From: an uncultured Oscillospiraceae bacterium
Lineage (GTDB): Bacteria > Bacillota > Clostridia > Oscillospirales > Oscillospiraceae
Direction of reading: 5' to 3'
Assembly: GCA_934591725.1 (NCBI GenBank)
Contig: CAKTPR010000098.1
Span: 1 to 7,589 of the forward strand
Length of the DNA stretch: 7,589 nucleotides
Positions 1 to 6,311 of this stretch are shown here, one piece after another. The position numbers were made by a program, and so were the translations under genes. Every line of letters begins with the position of its first letter. Position 1 is the stretch's first letter. The notes beneath the pieces are model-generated. The model was not told the origin of the DNA. It searched no databases and saw only the letters and a list, made by a program, of their open reading frames with translations.

Positions 1-203
1 ACCACTTCAAAGCTCATCCCCTGAAAATCGACCTTGTCGCCGGGATGCAGCTTCTTACCGCGCTGGGTGCAGACCTCGCCGTTTACAAACACAAGTCCCT
101 CATTAATGACGAATTTCGCCTCTCCCCCGGTGCCGACTGCCGCCGCAAATTTGAGCAGCGAATCCAGCTTTATAAATTCCGTATCAATAGCTATTTTTTC
201 CAT
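1..203 (-). CDS. yaaA: S4-domain RNA-binding protein, YaaA type (partial)
   Basis: The first 67 residues are visible; the C-terminus lies beyond the left edge. Members of this small family, about 70 residues long, sit between dnaN and recF in Firmicutes. They are thought to bind structured RNA, probably ribosomal, but their exact role is not settled. The S4 fold is recognisable: an early helix IKLDSLLKFA (11-20), then the turn GGEAKFVINEGLVFVNGE (26-43) and TQRGKKLHPGD (46-56), the usual basic RNA-contacting end of S4 domains. The ATG at 203 is the natural N-terminus (MEKIAIDTEF). It has only a weak, distant purine stretch upstream. The gene follows dnaN after 172 bp, a wider gap than usual for this pair, and that gap holds hairpins described separately. 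Family assignment rests on both motif and position. Confidence 0.88.
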   Translation of the reverse strand, partial: MEKIAIDTEFIKLDSLLKFAAAVGTGGEAKFVINEGLVFVNGEVCTQRGKKLHPGDKVDFQGMSFEV

Positions 204-239
204 TTTTCTATTTTCCCAACCTTACAAACGTAAGTTCAT

Positions 240-385
240 TACCGTCAATCGATCACCAATAACTCGATTTGAAGCCCAGCCGCAGGCGGGTTCAAATCGA
301 AAAGGAAGAACGAAGGAGCGTATATGTAGCTTTGCCCGACAGGGCGAAGCGAAATGCAGCGAGTTTGTTCTGACGTCAGGCGTGT
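240..385. repeat. Hairpin-rich spacer, possible degraded intergenic element
   Basis: The dnaN-yaaA gap contains a perfect 10-bp inverted repeat, TCGATTTGAA (264-273) with TTCAAATCGA (291-300), around a 17-nt GC-rich loop. A second hairpin has arms GCTTTGCCC (329-337) and GGGCGAAGC (342-350) with loop GACA and one G-T wobble on the plus strand. Neither is followed by a T-tract in the direction of transcription, so neither is a terminator. Three short strings recur in the 277-bp element at 4933-5209, in the same order and orientation: TACCGTCAATCGA (240-252, 11/13 to that element's tip), CGAAAAGGA (298-306) and GTCAGGCGTGT (375-385). The last overlaps the dnaN stop codon. This suggests a decayed relative, but short matches could be chance. 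Confidence 0.4.
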
Positions 386-1482
386 AACCTAACCGGCAGC
401 ACCATATAGGTGAAGTTCTCCGTCCCGTCCGCAGCCTTGATGACGCAGGGGGAGGACGCCGTATTCACGCACACGAAAAGCTCATCCTTGCCCGCTGCCT
501 TGAGCGCATCCTTGAGATACCTGTCATTGAAGCCGACCATGAGCCCCTCGCCGTTTCCGTCGCAGGTACAGACGTCGTCCGCGCGGCCTATCGGAGTCAC
601 GCATACGCAGTCGATGCTGCCGTCGTTGAAGGTGATCCTCACGGGGCTCGTGTTCTTCTCGCTGACGATCAGGGACACGCGGTCGATGACCGACATAAGC
701 TCACCCCTGTCGACCTTGAGCTCGTACTTGAAGCTTTCCGGTATCGAGCGGCGGTAATTGAGAAACTCGCCTTCGAGCCTTCTCGATACGACGACCGTGT
801 CGCCTATCGCGAAGGATATGTGCTTCTCGCCGACCGAAATGGATACCGGCGCATCCTCATCCGTGCAGATCTTTTCAACATCCGAGAGCGTCGAGCCGGG
901 GACGACGAAGCTGCAGTTTTCAAGCTTGGAGCTTTCCAGCTTCTCTGTCCTCTTTGCGAGCCTGTATCCGTCGACCGAGACAAGTGTCAGCTCGTCCCCG
1001 TCTATCTCAAACAGCGTGCCGGTGTATATCGGTCTTATATCGTCGGTCGACACTGCGAATATCGTCTGGTTTATCATGCTCTTGAGGATGTTCTGCGGCA
1101 GCGTGATGTTATTCACCGCGTCGAACTTTGGCATTTCGGGGTAATCGTCCGGGCTTATGCCGATGATGTTATACTCGCTCTTGCCGCACTTGATGTTGAC
1201 ATTGTCCTTCTCGTCGACCGTGACTGAAACTATCCCGTCCGGCATACGGCGTATCATCTCTCCGAAGAGCCGCGCTCCGACGACTATCGAGCCGCGCTCG
1301 GCCACATCCGCCTCAATGCCGGTGTATATTCCCTTCTTCAGGTCGTAGCCTGTTATCGTTATCTTATCGTCAGCCTTTATCAGCAGTCCCTCCAGAGCCG
1401 GTATGGGGCTCTTGCCTGCGGCCGCTCTCGATGCTATCGTGCACGCGGACTGAAGCAGATATTTTTCGCATGTGAATTTCAT
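376..1482 (-). CDS. dnaN: DNA polymerase III subunit beta (sliding clamp)
   Basis: The 368-residue product matches the family length of about 366-380. The protein forms a ring dimer around DNA that tethers the replicative polymerase and serves as a docking platform for repair factors. Landmarks of the three-domain clamp are visible: the N-terminal MKFTCEKYLL, FAVSTDDIRPIYTGTLFEI (142-160), VSVDGYRLA (169-177), SRRLEGEFLNYRRSIP (233-248), FNDRYLKDAL (318-327) and the C-terminal YMVLPVRL (359-366), which lines the peptide-binding pocket. I chose the ATG at 1482 because AGGAGG (1490-1495) lies 7 nt upstream and the family begins with MKF. The in-frame ATG at 1527 would put 15 extra residues inside the AT-rich origin segment. 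The gene is co-directional with yaaA and reads away from the origin. The final codons and the TGA overlap a string shared with the element at 4933-5209. Confidence 0.97.
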   Translation of the reverse strand: MKFTCEKYLLQSACTIASRAAAGKSPIPALEGLLIKADDKITITGYDLKKGIYTGIEADVAERGSIVVGARLFGEMIRRMPDGIVSVTVDEKDNVNIKCGKSEYNIIGISPDDYPEMPKFDAVNNITLPQNILKSMINQTIFAVSTDDIRPIYTGTLFEIDGDELTLVSVDGYRLAKRTEKLESSKLENCSFVVPGSTLSDVEKICTDEDAPVSISVGEKHISFAIGDTVVVSRRLEGEFLNYRRSIPESFKYELKVDRGELMSVIDRVSLIVSEKNTSPVRITFNDGSIDCVCVTPIGRADDVCTCDGNGEGLMVGFNDRYLKDALKAAGKDELFVCVNTASSPCVIKAADGTENFTYMVLPVRLHA

Positions 1483-1738
1483 TTCGGCTCCTCCTTGCAA
1501 ATGAAAACAAATTTTCCTTTTTATCAATAAATAAATCTATTTTTTAAGTAGCTTTAGTAGTAGGCGCTGTGGATTGTGGAAAACACACCCAAAGCCTTGA
1601 TTTCAGGGCATTTCCTCTGTGCCTCTTTCTGTGGAAATTTTTCTCTCTTTTAACACACACTCTCTCCACAATTTCTTTCAACATTCCTCTGCCAACTTTT
1701 CAACATCAGTTTTACGAAAACTCCCGCTCATGCCGAGA
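1483..1738 (-). other. Candidate oriC between dnaA and dnaN
   Basis: This 256-bp gap has the parts of a chromosomal unwinding site. On the minus strand, TTTTCCACA (1583-1575, full match to TTWTNCACA) is followed directly by ATCCACA (1574-1568), a GCGCC block (1567-1563), and trinucleotides TAC TAC TAA AGC TAC TTA (1562-1545). An AT-rich run (about 1547-1511) comes next. The order of boxes, GC block, DnaA-trio and AT-rich DNA follows that known for the Bacillus subtilis basal unwinding system. Further box-like motifs lie toward dnaA: ATTTCCACA on the minus strand (1638-1630, 8/9), and on the plus strand TTTAACACA (1649-1657, 8/9), CTCTCCACA (1662-1670, 7/9), CTTTCAACA (1675-1683, 7/9) and TTTTCAACA (1697-1705, 8/9). 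The origin call is inferred from motif order and gene context. Confidence 0.82.
1490..1495 (-). promoter_or_regulatory. Ribosome binding site that decides the dnaN start
   Basis: A perfect AGGAGG on the minus strand lies 7 nt from the ATG at 1482. It rules out the longer reading from 1527. I saw no convincing promoter with both hexamers immediately upstream, so dnaN may be transcribed mainly by read-through from dnaA. Confidence 0.85.
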
Positions 1739-3052
1739 TCAGACTGAGTTGATATTCGAGGTGATGTCCCTGACCGTTCCGGCCATAGACGGGTCGTTTT
1801 TCAGAAGCTGCTCGACCTTCCTGATGGAGCTCAGAACCGTCGCGTGGTTCCTGTCCTCATAATGCGTACCTATATCCTTGAGTGACAGCCCGGTCAGCGA
1901 GCGCATCAGGTACATTGACACCTGCCTTGCCATGGTCATGTTCTTCGAGCGGTTCTGGCCGCGCAGATCCTCCTCCTTGAGGGAGTAATACCTTGCCGTT
2001 TCGCGTATGATGATGTCCGGCGTCGGGGTGTAGGTGCCTATCCTTATGACGTCCTTTATCGCGCGCTTGACGGAGTCTATCGTTATAACGTCGTCCAGTA
2101 TCTCCTTATAGGCCGTCAGGCGCTTTATGACGCCCTCAAGCTGCCTTATGTTGGAGGTTATGTTCGTCGCGATATACTCGACCGCGTCGTCCGAGAGAAT
2201 GAGGCCGAGCTGTGCCGCCTTGTTGCGCGTGATCGCCATCCTCGTCTCAAGGTCGGGCGGCTGGATATCCGCCATCAGCCCCCACTCAAAGCGGGTGCGC
2301 AGACGGTCGTCGAGCTGCGCCATCTCCATCGGCGGCCGGTCTGAGGTGATGACTATCTGGTTTCCGGCCTCATAGATGTTGTTGAAGGTGTGGAAAAATT
2401 CCTCCTGCGTCCCCTGCTTGCCGGCGATGAACTGTATATCGTCCACCAGAAACAGGCTCACATTCCTGTACTTTGTGCGGAACTCCTCCGCCTTGTTCTC
2501 TCTTAGGGACTTTACCATCTGGTTCGTAAACTCGTCGCCCTTTATATAAGCGATGGACTTTTCCGGCGACCTTGAGTGTATCTCCTGACCTATCGCGAGC
2601 AGCAGATGGGTCTTGCCGAGGCCGGAGTTGCCGTAGATGAAGAGCGGGTTATAGGCCTTGCCTGGGTTTTCCGCGACGGCTATCGCGGCGGCGTGGGCGA
2701 ATTTATTAGAGCTGCCGACGATGAAGTTGTCAAAGGTGTAGCCGTCCATTTCGGGAAGCGAGTTTTCGGACTTTTTCTTAAGCTCAAAGTCGTTTACCTC
2801 ATCCCCGGCGAGAACGAGCAGGTCAAAGTCACACGCGAAGATATCCGACAGCACGGCCTTGATGCTCTCACTGAAGCGGCTGTTTATGATGTTCCTCTTG
2901 AACTCCGTCGTCGTGTGCAGCACTAATCTGCAATCCTCAATATCGACCGGGGTGCAGTCCGAGAACCATGTGTTTATCGCGGTCGGCGTGAGCTGGTTCG
3001 AGAGAATTTCAATGACCTTATCCCATATATCGTTGAGCGAATTCATCCCCAT
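1739..3052 (-). CDS. dnaA: Chromosomal replication initiator DnaA
   Basis: The 437-residue protein is an AAA+ ATPase that binds DnaA boxes, oligomerises on the origin with ATP and melts it. Domain I covers about 1-78 (IWDKVIEILSNQLTPTAINTWF), domain II is a very short linker (about 82-103), and domain III starts near YTFDNFIVG (105-113). Walker A is GNSGLGKT (141-148), Walker B LFLVDD (200-205), and sensor I ITSD (235-238). The arginine finger is R254 in RTRFEWGL, and the sensor II arginine is R303 in NIRQLEG. Domain IV carries the helix-turn-helix ending in DRNHATVLSSIRKVE (400-414). The usual RDHTTV reads RNHATV here, changing two positions that contact the box in E. coli. The ATG at 3052 has GAGGT (3065-3061) 8 nt upstream; the next ATG at 3046 would be 14 nt away. 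The gene has its own promoter and is read toward the candidate origin. Confidence 0.98.
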   Translation of the reverse strand: MGMNSLNDIWDKVIEILSNQLTPTAINTWFSDCTPVDIEDCRLVLHTTTEFKRNIINSRFSESIKAVLSDIFACDFDLLVLAGDEVNDFELKKKSENSLPEMDGYTFDNFIVGSSNKFAHAAAIAVAENPGKAYNPLFIYGNSGLGKTHLLLAIGQEIHSRSPEKSIAYIKGDEFTNQMVKSLRENKAEEFRTKYRNVSLFLVDDIQFIAGKQGTQEEFFHTFNNIYEAGNQIVITSDRPPMEMAQLDDRLRTRFEWGLMADIQPPDLETRMAITRNKAAQLGLILSDDAVEYIATNITSNIRQLEGVIKRLTAYKEILDDVITIDSVKRAIKDVIRIGTYTPTPDIIIRETARYYSLKEEDLRGQNRSKNMTMARQVSMYLMRSLTGLSLKDIGTHYEDRNHATVLSSIRKVEQLLKNDPSMAGTVRDITSNINSV

Positions 3053-3088
3053 AACGGTCTACCTCAATGGCGTATATTTAATCAATTT

Positions 3089-3117
3089 ATTATAACAGAC
3101 CGCCCCATTTTTTTCAA
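3089..3117 (-). promoter_or_regulatory. Sigma-70-type promoter of dnaA
   Basis: On the minus strand TTGAAA (3117-3112) and TATAAT (3094-3089) are separated by exactly 17 bp. A TGT immediately before the -10 gives an extended -10 (TGTTATAAT). The predicted start lies about 30 nt upstream of the dnaA ATG, a short leader. I saw no good DnaA box in the promoter itself, so autoregulation through an overlapping box is not evident. Confidence 0.85.
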
Positions 3118-3140
3118 GATTCAGCAAGAATTAAATTATA

Positions 3141-3182
3141 ATAAAGAAGACCTTACAAACGAATTTTCGCTTGTAAGGTCTT
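3141..3182 (-). terminator. Rho-independent terminator after the membrane-protein gene
   Basis: There is a perfect 12-bp stem, AAGACCTTACAA (3147-3158) with TTGTAAGGTCTT (3171-3182), extended by CGAA/TTCG after one mismatch. It is followed on the minus strand by a T-rich run (CTTTATTATAATTT). It lies 10 bp beyond the stop at 3193 and upstream of the dnaA promoter, so it insulates dnaA from transcription arriving from the right. The plus-strand side lacks a T-tract. Confidence 0.8.
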
Positions 3183-3192
3183 TCAATAAAAA

Positions 3193-4902
3193 TCAGTCCG
3201 CGGTGATGCTGTATACCGGCAGCCCTGTCTGACTGCTCAGCGGCTCTATAAGCTCCGCCTCCGCATCGGGCGTATATTCCCGAATGCAGCTGAGGAGCAG
3301 GTCGATATCTTCTGTTATCATATAGACCTCCGGATTATTTACCGCGTCCTTATACGGATTTCTGACTCCGTAGTGGCTGAGATCACTGACAACAGCCGAC
3401 GTAATGTGCCAGCCGCCCATCGTCACTATTCTGTCCGCGCTCCCTGAAATGGCCTGTCCGAACATCGGCTGACTGCTGAAAAAGCTTCTTCCCATTATAA
3501 TGCGCGAATCCAGCATCATAAGGTGCCCATCGTCGGCGAGCATCTGCACAGCTTCTGCATTATCGGATATCTCTTCTTCATTGCTGCGGTAATATGTGAA
3601 TTCATCCTTCCACTTTGTCATGTATACGCATTGCAGTGCGGCCGCAATCACAAGTATCGCTGCCGTGCTTATCTGCCATCTGCGCGGCCTGCCGCCGGGA
3701 ATATACCATAATATCACGGCCGTAAGAGCGAGCATGAGCCCGTAATTTACGCGGTATATGCCCCACCTGTCGGATAAGAAAAAATACACAAACTGGCACA
3801 GACATACGGCAGCAGACAAAACGATGCTGATGACCGCGCTCAAGTCATGCCTGCCGAACAGCAGCCACACAGCCGCCGCGAGAACAAAGCCTGCAAAGAA
3901 CCAATCGCGTATGAGCTGCGGGACGCATATCGGGAAGAAGTCGATGACCGCGGTGTCCCCGCCTATGAGCCTGCGTTCACCTCTCAGCGCGGCTATATCA
4001 TACATGGTTTGTGTGTCCAGCTTATCGGGGTCGTAAAAGTTCCAGCCGCGTATCTCGGAAACGTAGTCCTCGCTTATGCCAAGCTCCTTGTATCCTTCCT
4101 CATACATACTGTAATGGGGCGTACCGTGATCCATCACCAGTGTGCGCGCTTTATTATACTCAATATAGTCCGCCCACTCCGGGGCTTTATATGCAGCGGA
4201 GTCTATGACCCTGACCGCGCCGAAGAGCAGCAGGAGGAGAATAAAAGGCCGGATCGTCTCGAAGGCGCGATGAAGCCTGCTTTTTGCATCAGCGCCGCAT
4301 TTGATCGTCTCCGTCAGCGGGTCTATTATTACCCAGCATATGACTGCGCCCGCCGCAAGAAATTCATAGTACCTGTACATCCCGCCGAGCAGTGCCAGTA
4401 TGATACCGGCAGCCATTGACGCCCTGCGGCCTTTTGTTCCCTTTTCTCTGCCGAGAGAATAGAGCATCAGCATGACGCCGGATACCGTGGCGGCTGCCGT
4501 TGTCTTCGTATACTGGACTACTATATACGCGTCCATGCCGAATATGGAAACAAACCCTATTGAAAGAGCCAGAGCCGGGACAAGCTCCCAGCGCCGGAGC
4601 AGTATCCATGTCATCGCCGTGAACGACGCAAACAGAATTGCGTATTGAAACAGCGCATACCACGGCACCGCCGGCACAAGTGTGTACAGACCCTTCAGCA
4701 GCGCGCCGATGATCACGTTTATATAAACCATTCGCGCGCTCTTTTCGGACATGGAGCCGTTCACAAAATTGCTCAGCAGCCAATCGTCATTCGTGTCATA
4801 GTACGGCGAGAACAGACAGAGAAATATGCCCAGCAGCACCGCATTGATCCCAAGCGCTAAGAGGAGATCCCGCTTTGAAGATGAATATTTGTTCTTATCC
4901 AT
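3193..4902 (-). CDS. Polytopic membrane protein, GT-C glycosyltransferase-like
   Basis: I do not recognise this 569-residue protein by name. It has a short basic N-terminus (KNKYSSSKR) and roughly 12 predicted membrane segments: about 13-33, 60-78, 82-102, 107-125, 134-150, 162-177, 181-195, 218-237, 333-350, 354-376, 385-401 and 411-427. A soluble loop spans about 240-330, and a hydrophilic C-terminal domain of about 140 residues follows the last segment. Right after the first segment lies YYDTNDDW (34-41). Acidic residues in this first outer loop, next to TM1, are the hallmark of GT-C enzymes, which use lipid-phosphate sugar donors. A role in sugar transfer to cell-surface glycans is therefore an inference from topology. 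I chose the ATG at 4902, with GGGGA 8 nt upstream. The frame stays open to an ATG at 5076, but that extension lies in the inserted element and encodes an unrelated Cys- and Arg-containing stretch. The gene stands alone between two terminators, an unusual lodger in this core locus. Confidence 0.75.
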   Translation of the reverse strand: MDKNKYSSSKRDLLLALGINAVLLGIFLCLFSPYYDTNDDWLLSNFVNGSMSEKSARMVYINVIIGALLKGLYTLVPAVPWYALFQYAILFASFTAMTWILLRRWELVPALALSIGFVSIFGMDAYIVVQYTKTTAAATVSGVMLMLYSLGREKGTKGRRASMAAGIILALLGGMYRYYEFLAAGAVICWVIIDPLTETIKCGADAKSRLHRAFETIRPFILLLLLFGAVRVIDSAAYKAPEWADYIEYNKARTLVMDHGTPHYSMYEEGYKELGISEDYVSEIRGWNFYDPDKLDTQTMYDIAALRGERRLIGGDTAVIDFFPICVPQLIRDWFFAGFVLAAAVWLLFGRHDLSAVISIVLSAAVCLCQFVYFFLSDRWGIYRVNYGLMLALTAVILWYIPGGRPRRWQISTAAILVIAAALQCVYMTKWKDEFTYYRSNEEEISDNAEAVQMLADDGHLMMLDSRIIMGRSFFSSQPMFGQAISGSADRIVTMGGWHITSAVVSDLSHYGVRNPYKDAVNNPEVYMITEDIDLLLSCIREYTPDAEAELIEPLSSQTGLPVYSITAD

Positions 4903-4932
4903 ACTACCGTTCCCCGTTTTGACAGCAAATAA

Positions 4933-4959
4933 TACCATCAATTGACAAGGACACACACG
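4933..4959 (+). repeat. Left terminal inverted repeat of the 277-bp element
   Basis: This 27-bp arm is paired with 5183-5209 (25/27 identical when inverted). Read on the minus strand across its outer edge it creates TGGTATTAT (4936-4928), an extended -10-like string spanning the junction with host DNA and facing the membrane-protein gene. No good -35 sits at 16-18 bp, so promoter activity is only a possibility. Confidence 0.8.
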
Positions 4960-5182
4960 GTTTTGACGGGCAGAAATACGCCCATGCTGCTTCAAAGTCC
5001 TTGCCAATACACAAAGTATTGCCCGCGGGCTTTTCATTGCCTGAACGCATTTCTGCTCCGGCAAAACTGCATGCACCTGACAGTGATGGATTTTTGTGTG
5101 ATTTTTGGTTTTTGAGACGCAGACGGGCTGACGCCCGTCAAGGCGAAAAGGACAAAAAGCACCGGAAAGACACGCTGTCAGG

Positions 5183-5209
5183 CGTGTGTGCTCTTGTCAA
5201 TTGATGGTA
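5183..5209 (-). repeat. Right terminal inverted repeat of the 277-bp element
   Basis: This is the inverted partner of 4933-4959. Its inner part overlaps a small hairpin (5170-5187) and the string GTCAGGCGTGT (5177-5187), which also occurs at the dnaN stop codon (375-385). Confidence 0.8.
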
Positions 5210-5243
5210 AAAATATTATCTCATATTCCACATGAATTTTCAA

Positions 5244-5276
5244 GAAAAAGCGTCCGCCGATCTCTCGGCGGACGCT
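5244..5276 (-). terminator. Strong intrinsic terminator of the rpsB-tsf operon
   Basis: A perfect 12-bp GC-rich stem, AGCGTCCGCCGA (5249-5260) with TCGGCGGACGCT (5265-5276) and loop TCTC, is followed on the minus strand by TTTTTCTT. It lies 24 bp past the tsf stop. It ends the ribosomal operon before the mobile element and separates it from the membrane-protein gene. Confidence 0.95.
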
Positions 5277-5300
5277 GAAGTATTATGCTGCTGTGAAGGC

Positions 5301-6227
5301 TTACTTGCCCATGTTCATCTGGGCTGCGACCTCTGCTGCGAAGTCCTCTTCCTTCTTCTCAATGCCCTCGCCCTTGGCGAAACGGACTGCATCAACAAAC
5401 TTGACGGAGCCGCCCAGAGCCTTTGCGGCGCTGGCGATATACTTCTCGACGGTCATGGAGCCGTCCTTGACGAACTCCTGCTGGAGCAGGCAGTTCTCTT
5501 CGTAGAACTTGTTCATCTTGCCCATGACGATCTTTTCCTTGACCTGCTGGGGCTTGGAAGCCATCTTCGGATCCTGATCCATGAGCGCGAGAGCAATCTT
5601 CTTCTCCTCTGCGAGCACGTCCTCGGTGACGTCGCTCTTGTCCCAGAAGCGGGGATTCAGAGCTGCGATCTGCATTGCAACGTCCTTGCCGATAGCGGTG
5701 GCGTCAATGCCGCCCTCGACAGCGAGGTTCACGAGCACACCGATCTTGCCGCCTGCGTGAACGTAAGCGACGCTGGTGTTCTCGGCATAGCGGACGAAGC
5801 GGCGGATCTGGAGATTCTCACCGATGGACATGACCTTCTCAGGCAGAGTCTCGGCGACGGTCAGGTCGGAGTTGGGGTACTTGCAGTTGAGGAGAGCTGC
5901 GACGTCTGCGGGGTTGTCATTGATGACGACATGGCAGATGTCCTTGACGAAGTTGACGAACGGCTCGCTCTTTGCGCAGAAGTCGGTCTCGCAGTTGACT
6001 TCGACGACAGCGCCGACGCCGCACTTGGGGCAGACGTCTGCATAAGCCATACCTTCGGCAGCGATGCGGCCGGCCTTCTTTGCGGCCTTTGCAAGGCCCT
6101 TCTCACGCAGCCATTCGACTGCCTTATCCATATCGCCGTCGGTCTCGGTGAGAGCCTTCTTGCAGTCCATCATGCCGACGTTGGTCATCTCGCGGAGAGT
6201 TTTAACATCCTGAGCGGTAAATGCCAT
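5301..6227 (-). CDS. tsf: Elongation factor Ts
   Basis: EF-Ts exchanges GDP for GTP on EF-Tu during translation in the cytoplasm. The 308 residues fit the family. An N-terminal UBA-like helix bundle occupies about 1-50, with signature 1 LREMTNVGMMDCKKAL (11-26). The first core half contains signature 2 as EVNCETDFCAK (76-86). The second half contains VAYVHAGGKIGVLVNL (153-168). The C-terminal region is helical (DPKMASKPQQVKEKIVMGKM). Two features are odd. The strand before signature 2 carries CPKC (66-69) where the family usually has a short Gly- or His-containing turn, and the conserved Val after TDF is Cys84. The start at 6227 has AGGAGG (6243-6238) 10 nt upstream. The gene follows rpsB after 84 bp, separated by a terminator-like hairpin. 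The common downstream partners pyrH and frr are absent. Confidence 0.97.
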   Translation of the reverse strand: MAFTAQDVKTLREMTNVGMMDCKKALTETDGDMDKAVEWLREKGLAKAAKKAGRIAAEGMAYADVCPKCGVGAVVEVNCETDFCAKSEPFVNFVKDICHVVINDNPADVAALLNCKYPNSDLTVAETLPEKVMSIGENLQIRRFVRYAENTSVAYVHAGGKIGVLVNLAVEGGIDATAIGKDVAMQIAALNPRFWDKSDVTEDVLAEEKKIALALMDQDPKMASKPQQVKEKIVMGKMNKFYEENCLLQQEFVKDGSMTVEKYIASAAKALGGSVKFVDAVRFAKGEGIEKKEEDFAAEVAAQMNMGK

Positions 6228-6255
6228 AATAATTTATCCTCCTGTTTTGATTTAG

Positions 6256-6300
6256 AAAAAGGGGCAAAAGGCGGTCTGTTGGAGTCTGCCTGTCGCCCCT
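6256..6300 (-). terminator. Terminator-like hairpin between rpsB and tsf
   Basis: Read on the minus strand, AGGGGCGACAGGC (6300-6288) pairs with GCCTTTTGCCCCT (6272-6260) at 12 of 13 positions, with one mismatch and one G-T wobble, around a 15-nt loop. A run of five T follows (6260-6256). It lies entirely within the 84-bp gap and upstream of the tsf ribosome binding site. It probably acts as a partial terminator setting the S2 to EF-Ts ratio, or as a 3'-end stabiliser after processing. Confidence 0.8.
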
Positions 6301-6311
6301 GCGTTTATTTA

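Larger units (their letters stand above)
4933..5209. mobile_element. MITE-like element with 27-bp terminal inverted repeats
   Basis: The ends are inverted copies: 4933-4959 and 5183-5209 match at 25 of 27 positions. The outer 17 bp (TACCATCAATTGACAAG) are identical, followed by GA/AG, then CACACACG. The 277-bp body has no credible gene. It holds internal hairpins: CAATAC/GTATTG (5005-5021), palindrome GCCCGCGGGC (5021-5030), GACGGGC/GCCCGTC (5122-5139) and ACACGC/GCGTGT (5170-5187). Both ends start with TA, which fits a TA target duplication as made by Tc1/mariner-IS630-type transposases. No longer flanking duplication is obvious. It fills the gap between the tsf terminator and the membrane-protein gene, starting 30 bp upstream of that gene's ATG. 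A non-autonomous element is the best reading; a structured RNA is the main alternative. Confidence 0.75.

Noticed and set aside
286..299. tRNA T-arm-like string GCGGGTTCAAATCG
   Set aside because: It is half of an inverted repeat. No acceptor stem, anticodon arm or D-arm can be built around it.
264..300. The dnaN-yaaA inverted repeat as a terminator
   Set aside because: No T-tract follows the stem on either strand.
1483..1527. 15-residue N-terminal extension of DnaN
   Set aside because: AGGAGG lies 7 nt before the ATG at 1482, and family members begin MKF; the extension would overlap the AT-rich origin segment.
2389..2397. Perfect TTTTCCACA inside dnaA
   Set aside because: It encodes the conserved FFHTF stretch of DnaA and stands alone, so coding constraint explains it.
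4903..5076. 58-residue N-terminal extension of the membrane protein
   Set aside because: It lies largely inside the 277-bp element. The start at 4902 has a better-placed ribosome binding site and gives a normal short cytoplasmic tail followed by TM1.
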